Assembly: GCA_021740645.1 (NCBI GenBank)
Contig: JAIOZL010000018.1
Span: 1-64,000 of the forward strand
Reading direction: 5' to 3'
Length of the DNA: 64,000 bases
Origin: Bacteroidales bacterium
Lineage (GTDB): Bacteria; Bacteroidota; Bacteroidia; Bacteroidales; JAADJA01
Made by a program: the position numbers and the translations under genes. The notes beneath the pieces were generated by a model. It saw only the letters and a list, made by a program, of their open reading frames with translations. It did not search any database and was not told where the DNA came from. Positions 27,332-36,042 of this stretch are shown in pieces. The stretch's first letter is position 1. Every line of letters begins with the position of its first letter.

Positions 27332-27720
27332 AACTTGTTTATAGTGACGTAAAACCTGTCATTATACACCCAAATACAGGTGTATAATGACGGTTTTTCT
27401 ATTTTTTATTTCTTTAATTGTTTTCGTCATTAGTAGGTTTCAAATATATAAAAATCCTGGCATTAAAACCCCAAATGGGCAATTGTTCCATCAGGGGTTT
27501 TAGGCTTTGCATCACTTGTACCAACTATGTTGTAAATTTAGTAAATTTCAGTTAGGATCATAATCATAATACAAAACTCCCTGGCTGGATCACATGCCAG
27601 TTGGGAGTTTAGTTGATGGATTGCCTACCTTTGGAATGCGTAGATACTTGTATGAGGATATATAATAATTAAGAGGTTAGGGATAGGGAATCTTCAAGCG
27701 GGACGCTTGAAGCGGAGAGG
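27332..27720. repeat. 389-bp repeat, copy C
   Basis: Full copy with the same ends as B and D: AACTTGTTTATAG at the left and GCTTGAAGCGGAG at the right. Its hairpin GTCATTATACACC (27358-27370) / GGTGTATAATGAC (27379-27391) has lost one base pair compared with B. On the right it abuts the surviving half of an attC-like site (27723-27749). Confidence 0.9.
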
Positions 27721-27722
27721 GG

Positions 27723-27749
27723 TCCCCCGCCTGCCATATACAATGTGTT
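27723..27749. repeat. Right half of an attC-like site truncated by repeat copy C
   Basis: CCCCCGCCTGCCATATACAA followed by TGTGTT resembles the right arm of site S1 (CCCCGCCCTGCAATATGTAC then TGTGTT). GTTACCCAGC from 27747 exactly matches the tag at the far end of the six-gene unit (34094-34103). The left arm has been replaced by the 389-bp repeat. Confidence 0.65.
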
Positions 27750-27911
27750 ACCCAGCGTATTTTCAAACTTATCCTTCAAAATAGGTCAAATAATCATCCG
27801 ATGTTTAACTTTTACATAAAAATACAATTATTTATTTAAAAGTTTCTGAGAAGTTAATCTTAATTGAAAAGACTAATAATTCTTATTTTATCTTTTGTAT
27901 ATGCCAATGCG

Positions 27912-28979
27912 TTAATTACAGCTGTTAACAATAATTCTCATTAGGTCATTTCTTTGGTCAAAAAAATCTCCGCTGGTATAAGGCCAGGCAGTATAAATTA
28001 CAACCAATTGTTTTTCCGGAACTACAAATAGAAACTGGCCTCCGTGACCAATCGCTGCATAACCATTGTATGCAGGTAATATCCAGAAATAGTAACCATA
28101 AGGTTCACTGCTAAAGTTCGCTGAAACTTTAATGCTTGTTGCTTCCGATAAATAAGTACTGTCAATAAAGGGTTTGTTATTCCACTTTCCATTTTGAAGG
28201 ATAAGCTGGCCTATTTTCCCAAAATCCCTTGGTTTCAGAAATAAACTAAAGGCACCAAATGTAGTACCATCCTTAGCTGATTCCCATTCCCAATCGTTTA
28301 TGTTTAATGGTTTAAACAAAGTGGCATCAGCATATTCACATAGCGTCATTCCTGTTTTTTTCTCAATTACTTTAGATACCAAATGAGGAGCGCCGTCATT
28401 ATAATTCATAAATGTCCCCGAATTGTAAAGCCTTTTCATCGATAATACATATTGCACCGAGTTGATTTCTGTTTTATAGAGCTCCTTTGTATGAGACCCG
28501 TTATCAAATTCAAGGCCTGTCTGCATTGTTAATGCATCTTCGATACTTATATTTCTTTTATTTATATCTGAATCAAAATATTCAGGGTAAACATCGTACA
28601 ACCGCTCATCCAGAGAATCGATATAATTATTCTGAATGGCTATACCTGTCAATATGGAAGTAATTGATTTTGTGCATGACTGGATGTTATGAATAGCATC
28701 AATATCAGAAGGATCGTGTGGGTATGCCTCAGCTACAAGTTTGCCGTTTCTGAAAACGAGCAGGCTTCTGGCCATTGTAAACCGCTTATCACTATAAACT
28801 AATGCATATGCTTGTTCAAGTGTTGAGACGTCGATGCTTTCATTTTCGGGTGTTGAAATTTGCCAGTCGTCATTAATCGATTTTGGAATAAATCCATTGT
28901 ACTCTAACTTAAAAGGGTCATCCTTTAAACAAGAACCCAACATGCTGGCTACTGCTAACAGTAAAATTATTTTTCTCAT
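27912..28979 (-). CDS. Serine hydrolase lipoprotein, beta-lactamase family
   Basis: A 355-residue lipoprotein: signal with lipobox LGSC at about 14-17, then a class C beta-lactamase/PBP4*-type domain. Motifs: SCTKSITSIL (S-x-x-K), MNYNDGAPHL (Y-x-N-like) and GHGGQFLFVVPEK (third box). It is probably an envelope esterase or peptidase; resistance to beta-lactams cannot be assumed. Last gene of the six-gene unit; it overlaps the stop of the upstream barrel-like gene by 4 bases (28976-28979), showing translational coupling. Confidence 0.88.
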   Translation of the reverse strand: MRKIILLLAVASMLGSCLKDDPFKLEYNGFIPKSINDDWQISTPENESIDVSTLEQAYALVYSDKRFTMARSLLVFRNGKLVAEAYPHDPSDIDAIHNIQSCTKSITSILTGIAIQNNYIDSLDERLYDVYPEYFDSDINKRNISIEDALTMQTGLEFDNGSHTKELYKTEINSVQYVLSMKRLYNSGTFMNYNDGAPHLVSKVIEKKTGMTLCEYADATLFKPLNINDWEWESAKDGTTFGAFSLFLKPRDFGKIGQLILQNGKWNNKPFIDSTYLSEATSIKVSANFSSEPYGYYFWILPAYNGYAAIGHGGQFLFVVPEKQLVVIYTAWPYTSGDFFDQRNDLMRIIVNSCN

Positions 28980-29752
28980 CGGAAGTATATTTTTAAACCT
29001 AATTGGTGCAGGCTACCCTGAAAAGGATTGCCTTCATTTTCTTTTAATCTCGAATAATCATAAGAATAACAAATTGCCTGTGTAATATTTTCACTGGTAT
29101 GGAACAGATACTCTGCACGGAATGTAGTCTGAAAAGATTTATTAACAGTACCTGCTTCCAGATTGCTGTTCAAATTTTTAAGAATACCGAGAACTGAAAT
29201 ATTGTCAATTTTATATTGCCTGTCCCGTTCAGGCCTGCTTAAAATTGAAAACAGGGAAAAATACAGGTCAAATGCCAATGTTTGATTATTATTGACCTGA
29301 TATTTAAATTTATTACTTATACCGAAATTTAAACTACTGCCCCAGTATAAATGGCTTTCATCCCAATTGGGATAATAGCTCAGATTATAATGAAGTTTAA
29401 TTCCCGGGCCAATATTATAAGCGACCCTTGAACTTTTAACAGATTCAAATAAGTAACCGTATTTCCCAAATAATTGAATATTTGCCGAAGCTGACAATTC
29501 TTCATATTTGGTCTTAAGCCTTGAAAATCTCAACCCGATTCCAAAATTTGAAATATTTTTTGTTTGCCTTGTGTGTTCATAAACCAAACCGTATAAAAGC
29601 CCGGTATGGACTTTTGTATGCAGGTTTTCTTCTTTTAATTTGTTTACTCCACCATCGAGTTGAAAGCTATTTAATTTGATTACATCCGGTACTCCCTGAG
29701 CTCCAAGGCTACTGGTAAAGAGTGCAAATAATACGATAAATACATGTTTCAT
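28976..29752 (-). CDS. Exported beta-barrel-like protein, unknown
   Basis: A 258-residue protein with a signal peptide (1-18, ending LGAQ). The rest alternates polar and hydrophobic residues with many aromatics and ends in LKIYFR, a terminal aromatic-strand pattern common in outer-membrane barrels. No named family recognised. Coupled by a 4-base overlap to the downstream hydrolase and 11 bases from a similar exported gene upstream; the two may be distant paralogues (inference from length and style). Confidence 0.7.
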   Translation of the reverse strand: MKHVFIVLFALFTSSLGAQGVPDVIKLNSFQLDGGVNKLKEENLHTKVHTGLLYGLVYEHTRQTKNISNFGIGLRFSRLKTKYEELSASANIQLFGKYGYLFESVKSSRVAYNIGPGIKLHYNLSYYPNWDESHLYWGSSLNFGISNKFKYQVNNNQTLAFDLYFSLFSILSRPERDRQYKIDNISVLGILKNLNSNLEAGTVNKSFQTTFRAEYLFHTSENITQAICYSYDYSRLKENEGNPFQGSLHQLGLKIYFR

Positions 29753-29763
29753 AGCTGTTGTAA

Positions 29764-30486
29764 TTAAAAATTATATGTAAAATTGATATTCGCATTGATT
29801 GGAATTTGACCAATCCAGCCATTGAGCAAAACCTTATGTTCATTTCTGAAATGCTCTAATCCAAGTTTTAACCCAAGTTGATAATGTTTATTAATTTTTT
29901 TATTCATTAAAAAGGCAACCTGATATTTATTGTTTGTAAAAATGTACCAACCGTTGCGATCCGGAACTTCATTCTTGACACTGGTGGCGGAATACCTGTC
30001 ATTAAAAGTGTCATCTGCAATTTCTGAAAATCTAAAATGACTGAAAAGTGTAGGGCGGTAAACAAATTCAAATGCCAAAATCCAATTATTGTTTGTGTGT
30101 ATAGCAGGAATAATTGATGTGTAAATTCCAACACCTTTTATTATTGCTAGGACATCGTTTGACCAGCTATATGTTACAAACGCATTGGCGATGATTCCAA
30201 AATGGTTTTTTCTAAAGAGTCCTGTTTGGATTCCCGTCGATAATCGTCCATTATTAAATTGATGAAAAGTTGCCAACGGACTTAGAAACTCTATTTGGAA
30301 ACTGGTTGGGTGATTTTTAAGTGCTGAATTTAAACTGTGGGAATAATTTATTCCTGTTGCTATTGTTTGATCCCATCCGGCTTTAAGGGTAATGCTATTC
30401 TTTGTGTCTGAATTATTCAGCAGGACCTGAGCTGAAAGACAGCATGAAAGCAAAATTAAGATTACAGATACAAAAAGTGTTTTCAT
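29764..30486 (-). CDS. Exported beta-barrel-like protein, unknown
   Basis: About 240 residues from the ATG at 30484-30486, chosen because it begins a clean signal peptide (MKTLFVSVILILLSCCLSAQ) and abuts the preceding stop at 30488. The mature part has regular amphipathic strands and ends INANINFTYNF, an outer-membrane barrel-like terminus. Unknown function. Second of two adjacent barrel-like genes in the six-gene unit. Confidence 0.68.
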   Translation of the reverse strand: MKTLFVSVILILLSCCLSAQVLLNNSDTKNSITLKAGWDQTIATGINYSHSLNSALKNHPTSFQIEFLSPLATFHQFNNGRLSTGIQTGLFRKNHFGIIANAFVTYSWSNDVLAIIKGVGIYTSIIPAIHTNNNWILAFEFVYRPTLFSHFRFSEIADDTFNDRYSATSVKNEVPDRNGWYIFTNNKYQVAFLMNKKINKHYQLGLKLGLEHFRNEHKVLLNGWIGQIPINANINFTYNF

Positions 30487-30487
30487 T

Positions 30488-31462
30488 TTAATACTCTTCA
30501 AGATAGTTATACAATTCATTCAAAATTTCATCAAATTTCTCGACCGTTAGTCGATGTCCGCACTCTTCAAATCTTACGATTTCAGCATCTGCAAAAAGGT
30601 TTTTATGATAGGCGACTTGAAAATCATAACCAAGGAAACTGCATGACGAGCCTAAAATCAATACCTTATTTTGAAAGTTCTTGAGGCCGACTGTAAAGTC
30701 ATAAATTGGAGTTTTATTTTTATAAATCACCCGGTTTAATTCCAGAAAACCCCCAACCCGCCAAACAGGCCAGTATGATTTGTTGTTGGAATCGCAATGA
30801 TATTGATTAGTATTTCCATGTAAAAGCATCATGGTTTTATAATCCAATTCCTCGTGGCTTTTTGCTGATAACAAATCGTTTTGCCAAAACTGATGAGTTA
30901 GTTGTTCATCAAAAAGGTTAAGTTTGAAACCATGATCAAGTCCGCTTTTCATGATATCGCCAGTAAGCCCACCAGGTTCCGCAAGCACTACCTGATTCAC
31001 ATTGTTTGGTTTTTTTGCGCAATAGTAAGTAGCGTACATTGCACCGAACGAATGCCCGAAAAAGTTGATTTTTTCGTTTGGGGAATATAGAGCCTTGATT
31101 GCATCGATTTCTTCAATCATACTAGCGTAGGTAATTTCACTTTTTGTGATTCGTTCGGATAATCCGCTTCCTCTTTGATCCCACATCACAACAAAATATT
31201 TGTCGGATAGAATTTGATATGGAAGAAAGGCACGATAGTCGCCCAATGAGCCATGAAGAATAAATAATTTTGGATTTGATGGATTTCCGAATGTTTCCAA
31301 ATGGATACTGCGGATGTGCCCTGCAACACAAATTTCAATTTGAGGTAGGTCCGGATCATCCACAACTGTTGCAGGAACTAATATATTAAGATCACCGATA
31401 TCATCTTGGCATGCCACCAATAATAATAAGATGGTGAAAGTTGAATAAATTAATATTTTCAT
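30488..31462 (-). CDS. Alpha/beta hydrolase lipoprotein
   Basis: About 324 residues from the ATG at 31460-31462; a TTG three codons earlier is less likely. Lipoprotein signal ending LLVACQ, then an alpha/beta hydrolase fold: oxyanion LHGSLGD, MWDQRGSGLS, nucleophile elbow FGHSFGAM (Ser), and the late His in ECGHRLTVEKF. The architecture resembles proline iminopeptidase/haloalkane dehalogenase-type enzymes, with substrate unknown. It follows a truncated acyltransferase remnant and precedes the barrel-like genes. Confidence 0.87.
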   Translation of the reverse strand: MKILIYSTFTILLLLVACQDDIGDLNILVPATVVDDPDLPQIEICVAGHIRSIHLETFGNPSNPKLFILHGSLGDYRAFLPYQILSDKYFVVMWDQRGSGLSERITKSEITYASMIEEIDAIKALYSPNEKINFFGHSFGAMYATYYCAKKPNNVNQVVLAEPGGLTGDIMKSGLDHGFKLNLFDEQLTHQFWQNDLLSAKSHEELDYKTMMLLHGNTNQYHCDSNNKSYWPVWRVGGFLELNRVIYKNKTPIYDFTVGLKNFQNKVLILGSSCSFLGYDFQVAYHKNLFADAEIVRFEECGHRLTVEKFDEILNELYNYLEEY

Positions 31463-31467
31463 TGTTT

Positions 31468-31566
31468 TCAAATTTTAAAGGAATGTGTTAAATGATGCAA
31501 TACAACCAAAGCGATCAGGAAGATTCTTAAATTATCAATGTAAAATATTCGAGCTGCTTTTTTCAT
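31468..31566 (-). pseudogene. N-terminal remnant of an acyltransferase-3 family gene
   Basis: The ATG (31564-31566) overlaps the TGA of the intact acyltransferase gene (ATGA). It encodes 32 residues, MKKAARIFYIDNLRIFLIAL then VVLHHLTHSFKI, and a stop. The YIDNLRIFLIALVVLHH pattern is the first helix of acyltransferase-3 (OafA/YrhL-type) proteins, and the intact neighbour has YIDWLRIILILSVFLFH at the same place. So a second, tandem acyltransferase was once coupled here and has been deleted down to its first helix. Confidence 0.75.
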
Positions 31567-32774
31567 AGTGTCTGATTTTTATTGGTAATAACAACCGGAG
31601 TCAGCATTCCCTGGCGAAAGGATTTGTGACTTTCCTTTTTGATCCATTTCATGCCAAATACAAATCGTAAAACATTAAATGGCCGGATTAAAAACCAGTA
31701 AATGGCCACGGATAATGAGAATGAAGTGACAGTTATTAATAGTACTTTCCAGAGAATAGCGATATCCCATTGTACCATAAAATATGCAACAACAACAATG
31801 ATGGGTTGATGGAACAGATAAAAAGGATAAATAGCTTCGTTGGCCAGTTTCCGAAAATTGGTATTAAAATTCAAATATTGTTTTGCGAATCCAATTGCAG
31901 TTAAACTGCACGACCAGGCAACAAAAGCCTCTGAAACATCCCAGATGAGATTTCCCATTTTTTCCGAGCCGGCCATATAAGGAACCGTCAACATAATTAT
32001 GGTTACAATTACCGATTCAGCCAAAAATGAAAGCTTTTGTTTCCTGATTGATTCAACCATGCTTTTATTTGATAACAGAATAAAACCTGAAAGGAAAAAG
32101 ATGATGTAATAAACGATTGCTGCCCAATCGTCAATAAATCCATGCGTATTTTCTGGGAAATAAGGCCGGAGTAATAACTGCAAAAGAATTAAGGGAATCA
32201 GGAAAATGTTTGCACCAAAAGGTTTGGATACAATCACTCTTAATTTCCCGACAAAAAGGTCAAAGTGCCAGCTTTTGAAAAAATTTATAAATGGGGAAAT
32301 GAGCAGTGCAATAAATAGCAAATAGGCAATAAACCATAAATGATGCCAACTAAAATTACCTGAAGGGTAAACTCCTTCAAACATGTGAGGGTAAAAAGAA
32401 ATTAATGAGTCAAATTGAGCAGATTTCTCGATGTAAACCTGAATAGGAACCAATGTAAACACACCGACTAATAAAGGTACGAATAGTCGTTTGAACCGTT
32501 CTCCCAGGTATTGTCGAGATGTCCTTTTGCCCAAAGCAAAATAAGTACCAGCACCTGAAATCAGAATCAGCAAAGGCATTCGCCATCTGCCCAGGAAAAC
32601 CATGATATACCACAATATGCTTTTATCAGCACATATAATATCATTTTTTACGTGCCATTCCCAGGAATTAAAAATCATTCCAATATGGAAAAGAAATACA
32701 CTTAAAATGAGTATAATTCGAAGCCAGTCGATGTAATACTGACGTTCCTTTTTGTTTTGTTCCGATGTTTCCAT
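31563..32774 (-). CDS. Acyltransferase-3 family membrane protein
   Basis: A 403-residue polytopic inner-membrane protein with about ten helices. The N-terminal YIDWLRIILILSVFLFH (key: Asp, Leu-Arg, His) is the acyltransferase-3 signature; the conserved Arg-rich cytoplasmic loop RFKRLFVPL is also present. Family members transfer acyl groups to carbohydrates, lipids or glycans at the cell envelope. It lies within the six-gene unit, downstream of an AraC-type regulator, and overlaps the start of a truncated paralogue. Confidence 0.88.
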   Translation of the reverse strand: METSEQNKKERQYYIDWLRIILILSVFLFHIGMIFNSWEWHVKNDIICADKSILWYIMVFLGRWRMPLLILISGAGTYFALGKRTSRQYLGERFKRLFVPLLVGVFTLVPIQVYIEKSAQFDSLISFYPHMFEGVYPSGNFSWHHLWFIAYLLFIALLISPFINFFKSWHFDLFVGKLRVIVSKPFGANIFLIPLILLQLLLRPYFPENTHGFIDDWAAIVYYIIFFLSGFILLSNKSMVESIRKQKLSFLAESVIVTIIMLTVPYMAGSEKMGNLIWDVSEAFVAWSCSLTAIGFAKQYLNFNTNFRKLANEAIYPFYLFHQPIIVVVAYFMVQWDIAILWKVLLITVTSFSLSVAIYWFLIRPFNVLRFVFGMKWIKKESHKSFRQGMLTPVVITNKNQTL

Positions 32775-32907
32775 TTCGATTTGTTTTTAAATGTTTAAGC
32801 AAATCTACTTTGGCGGTATGGGAACCAACGACTTTCCCGATAAGCCCGGCGTTCGTACCTATCGGCACGAACAATTAATATGTTTCAACTAATTGACAAG
32901 CAAAGAA

Positions 32908-34080
32908 TTAGACTATTGTCGAGTTTTCGCGAAATTCAGAAGGAGTTTGTGAAGTAAGTTTTTTAAATGCATTATTAAAGGCCGATTTTGAATTATATCC
33001 GACCTGTTCTGCAATTTCTTCAATGGTAAGTTTTTTGTTTTTATCGGAAATAATGATCTTTTTTGCTTCTTCGACCCGGTATTGTGCAAGCATTTCAAAA
33101 AAATTCATATTCATTTGTTCGTTTATTACCTGTGAAACATGATGCGACGATTCATTGATTAATTTTGCCAGGCCGGAAAGGGAAGCAAGATTATTAGCAA
33201 AGTATTTTTTTGTTTCTAACTCCATCCTGATTTTGGATAATATCAATTCTTTGTTCTCATCAGAAAGTGAAGATTTTTTGTATTTCAATAAAGGAATATC
33301 AAGGAATGAGTTTGGTTGATTAAAAAAATCTGATTTATTGAGAATCTGGTAACTTGTGGCATATATCATAAACGAAACGTAAGTGGCAATCCAGTAACCA
33401 CCAATATCGCTTCGCATACCATAATAAAGTTTGGTGGCCATAAATACTGCAATGATTATAATGAAATGAATGGTTATATTCCGTAATATTATTAACACGT
33501 CATTATTTGTTTTGAATATGGATTGGTTTAGTGACCGGAATTTTCTCAATAAAATAATTATGGATGCACTCATATATATAATAAACTGAATTGCCGTTAA
33601 TTGATTTATATATCGGCGGATTCCCAAAGGATCATCACTAATTATTTCATCAATATTTAAATATCCCCAATCCGGGTGTTTTGTTTGAATATAAGAATTG
33701 TATTTAACCCCGTCGGGCTGGATAAAAGCAAAATACATATAAAAAAGCCAAAACAAGGCAATTATAAAATGCACCCATACATTTTGCTTTTCTTTTGGTT
33801 CTAAAGTGCTTCTTACATATAAATAGAAAAGTGGAGCTAATGTAAAATTTAAGGGTTCGCCATAATTTGTAATTGGCAAAAGCTGAACAATATACCCTGT
33901 ATTGTTTAGCAACTCCTCAAACATTCCAAGGGATAAAAACAACAATAAAAGCCCCTGATACAGGTTTGCCTTTTTCCCCTTCTTCCCGTTTTTTATAAAG
34001 AACCACGAGATTAGTAGTCCCTGGAATATTCCAAGGAAAATGAAAAAATCAAAAATTCCGATATGAATGTCAGTTCTCAT
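32908..34080 (-). CDS. Membrane-anchored AraC-family transcriptional regulator
   Basis: A 390-residue protein: seven or eight membrane helices (about 8-245) then a cytoplasmic AraC/XylS DNA-binding domain (about 280-385). Both helix-turn-helix units are visible, the first with ASLSGLAKLINESSHHVSQV, the second LTIEEIAEQVGYNSKSAFNN followed by AFKKLTSQTPSEFR. Such sensors usually control neighbouring envelope genes, so it probably regulates the acyltransferase/hydrolase genes downstream (inference). First gene of the six-gene unit, starting 14 bases inside the left edge of site S2. Confidence 0.9.
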   Translation of the reverse strand: MRTDIHIGIFDFFIFLGIFQGLLISWFFIKNGKKGKKANLYQGLLLLFLSLGMFEELLNNTGYIVQLLPITNYGEPLNFTLAPLFYLYVRSTLEPKEKQNVWVHFIIALFWLFYMYFAFIQPDGVKYNSYIQTKHPDWGYLNIDEIISDDPLGIRRYINQLTAIQFIIYMSASIIILLRKFRSLNQSIFKTNNDVLIILRNITIHFIIIIAVFMATKLYYGMRSDIGGYWIATYVSFMIYATSYQILNKSDFFNQPNSFLDIPLLKYKKSSLSDENKELILSKIRMELETKKYFANNLASLSGLAKLINESSHHVSQVINEQMNMNFFEMLAQYRVEEAKKIIISDKNKKLTIEEIAEQVGYNSKSAFNNAFKKLTSQTPSEFRENSTIV

Positions 34081-34100
34081 TACTTTTCAATATGCTGGGT

Positions 34101-34222
34101 AACGGTTCGTATAAGAAAAGTAGCCGACTGCGTGGCACTTTCCTGTCAAGTTCCATGGAAGTTGAAGCGTGCTACAGCCCTTAATTTCACTACTGTTTCG
34201 GCTATTATTTTTATACATTGTT
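34101..34222. repeat. Cassette-end (attC-like) palindromic site S2
   Basis: 122 bp from AAC (34101-34103) to GTT (34220-34222). Left arm AACGGTTCGTATAAGAAAAG then TAGCCGA pairs, with few mismatches, with TCGGCTATTATTTTTATACA then TTGTT. Clearly homologous to S3 over the full length. GTTGGCGTTT from 34220 matches the tag at the far end of the PSD unit (35903-35912). The stop of the PSD gene is 15 bases to the right. Confidence 0.75.
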
Positions 34223-34236
34223 GGCGTTTCGTTACT

Positions 34237-35502
34237 TTATTTAGACAAAAGACCTAACCGTTCTCCCATTAAGATGTGTTTGTACGAATTACCATCATCT
34301 TGCTTTGGAGAGTCTAAAGTGAAAGTAACACCATCCTGAAAGATCATTATGAAATCTGATCCGCCGAACGCAAAATGACCGAGCATATCTCCTTTTTTAA
34401 CCGTTGTTCCGGGAGTAATATTTTCTTCAAAATTTACTGACCCGACAGCTCCCATTCCAATGGGCATTAAAGCGACAAGTCCATATTCATTAGTTTCAAG
34501 GATAACACATCCTCTAGTCTCCACAGATTGCCACCCCGTTTTGGCAGTTGGGTTAAATGCATATCTATTGTTTTCTTGGTCCCACCAAAATTGTCCACCT
34601 GCCGGATTGATACCTTGAATTATTCTGGCCTCTTTTATCGTGCCACTCAGAGGAAAATGATACCTGTGATAGTCGTTCACATTCAGGAAGGAATGGGTGA
34701 ATGTACCATTCGCAAATGCATCTTTGTACTGACTGTCATTGCCAATAAGTTTTGATATAGATTTGAGAGTAGCAGACTTTACCGGAACTCCCTCTTTCTC
34801 AATCAGATTCGAGGTGCTATCTATCGCCCATACACCCTGAGGTTCTGAATCTGCAAATGATACGACTACAGAATCTAAATCTAGACTTGCAATTGGTCGC
34901 ATATTAGGAGTCTTCAAATATCTGGCAAAGAATTGGTTAAAAGTCTTCCAATTTGATGGATCTTCATACCAATCATTTTGTAGACCGAAATTTGGATCGT
35001 TTAATGCCATTTGATAATATTCTTCATTCCAAGAATCTTCAGTGTCTAGATAAGCACCCCATGATTTGCTAAAAGTGACCAGCCATTTGGCAAATGGTTC
35101 ATAATACTGGAGGGAGTTATTCACTAATCCTTTTCCTTCCAGCTCCGAAAGTGGCTGATCAATTAAGAAATAGAACGCACAAAGTCCCTGGAAAATATTG
35201 TCGAATATTTCCGGATATTCTTCCTTTTTAACTATCGCCCAAGGCATTGTTGTTTCCGACCAGGTAACGAATTCGTAATATTCTGCAAGGTTTTGAGCTG
35301 GATTCGTGTTTCTGTCTGGGTTTATTTCTTTAGCTTTTTCTATGGAAGATACTAGCATTGACTTAAGTTCTGGATTATTGTCTAAAAGAGTGATTAGTTC
35401 TTTTGTTGCTTTTCCGTATTCGGTGCCCTTTTTGGGTGAATTACAGGAAAAAATACCAATTACTGTAATTAGTGTCAGTAAGAGATTTTGATAATATTTC
35501 AT
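34237..35502 (-). CDS. Phosphatidylserine decarboxylase family lipoprotein
   Basis: A 421-residue protein with a lipoprotein signal ending IFSCN (about 15-20). An N-terminal alpha domain (about 25-180) resembles the extension of secreted PSD-like proteins; residues about 185-420 form the PSD domain: FNQFFAR, NDYHRYHFPLSGTI with the conserved His, and FGGSDFIMIF with GGS at 380-382, the self-cleavage site whose Ser becomes the pyruvoyl group. Canonical PSD makes phosphatidylethanolamine at the inner membrane; a lipoprotein version outside the cytoplasm is unusual and its substrate is uncertain. Confidence 0.85.
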   Translation of the reverse strand: MKYYQNLLLTLITVIGIFSCNSPKKGTEYGKATKELITLLDNNPELKSMLVSSIEKAKEINPDRNTNPAQNLAEYYEFVTWSETTMPWAIVKKEEYPEIFDNIFQGLCAFYFLIDQPLSELEGKGLVNNSLQYYEPFAKWLVTFSKSWGAYLDTEDSWNEEYYQMALNDPNFGLQNDWYEDPSNWKTFNQFFARYLKTPNMRPIASLDLDSVVVSFADSEPQGVWAIDSTSNLIEKEGVPVKSATLKSISKLIGNDSQYKDAFANGTFTHSFLNVNDYHRYHFPLSGTIKEARIIQGINPAGGQFWWDQENNRYAFNPTAKTGWQSVETRGCVILETNEYGLVALMPIGMGAVGSVNFEENITPGTTVKKGDMLGHFAFGGSDFIMIFQDGVTFTLDSPKQDDGNSYKHILMGERLGLLSK

Positions 35503-35909
35503 ATTTATCCTTGTTTAAATTTATTTTGTTTTAGCAAATTCCCTACAACGTTATAAAAGGAAGAGGCATATTTAACAATGCTTTAGATATTATTCCCTGC
35601 GGGGTAGCCCTAAAGACTCCACCATTTAGCTATTCTTTATATGCCCGGCTCAGAATTCAGATGGGGTTTTCACAAAAATGAATTCACACCAATTTATAAA
35701 TCGAGCTCGCTTCCTTTTATTTTTCGTTGTTATTTTAGCTTTTTAAAATTTCTTTAACCCCTGAATTCTGACTAACGTCAAAATTTGTTGTTGATTATCA
35801 GTGCTTTATGTTTTGTCCAATCTTGCCAATTTTCATTTAATTTTTGCTCCCCATTTTGACGTTTGCTTGAGAAATTAATCTCGATTTCGTGATGTTTGGA
35901 ATAAACGCC
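35503..35909. other. Long leader of the PSD unit, no gene seen; one AAC...GTT inverted repeat
   Basis: No convincing reading frame. AACGTCAAAA (35774-35783) and TTTTGACGTT (35854-35863) form a perfect 10-bp inverted repeat that, like the cassette sites, starts with AAC and ends with GTT, so it may be the end of an ORF-less cassette. A weaker pair GGCATA (35566) / TATGCC (35640) lies further left. Confidence 0.45.
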
Positions 35910-36031
35910 AACGGTTAGTATAAGAATAGTAGCCGATTGCGGGCTTCATCCCTGTCAAGTTACAGAAAAATTGAAGCGGGATACAACCCTTGAATTTACT
36001 ACTATCTCGGCTATTATTTTTATACATTGTT
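35910..36031. repeat. Cassette-end (attC-like) palindromic site S3
   Basis: 122 bp, same size as S2 and clearly homologous to it. Left arm AACGGTTAGTATAAGAATAG then TAGCCGA; right arm TCGGCTATTATTTTTATACA then TTGTT. GTTACCACAC from 36029 matches the tag at the far end of the GIY-YIG unit (37677-37686). The DUF3644 gene stops 12 bases to the right. Confidence 0.75.
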
Positions 36032-36042
36032 ACCACACGTTT

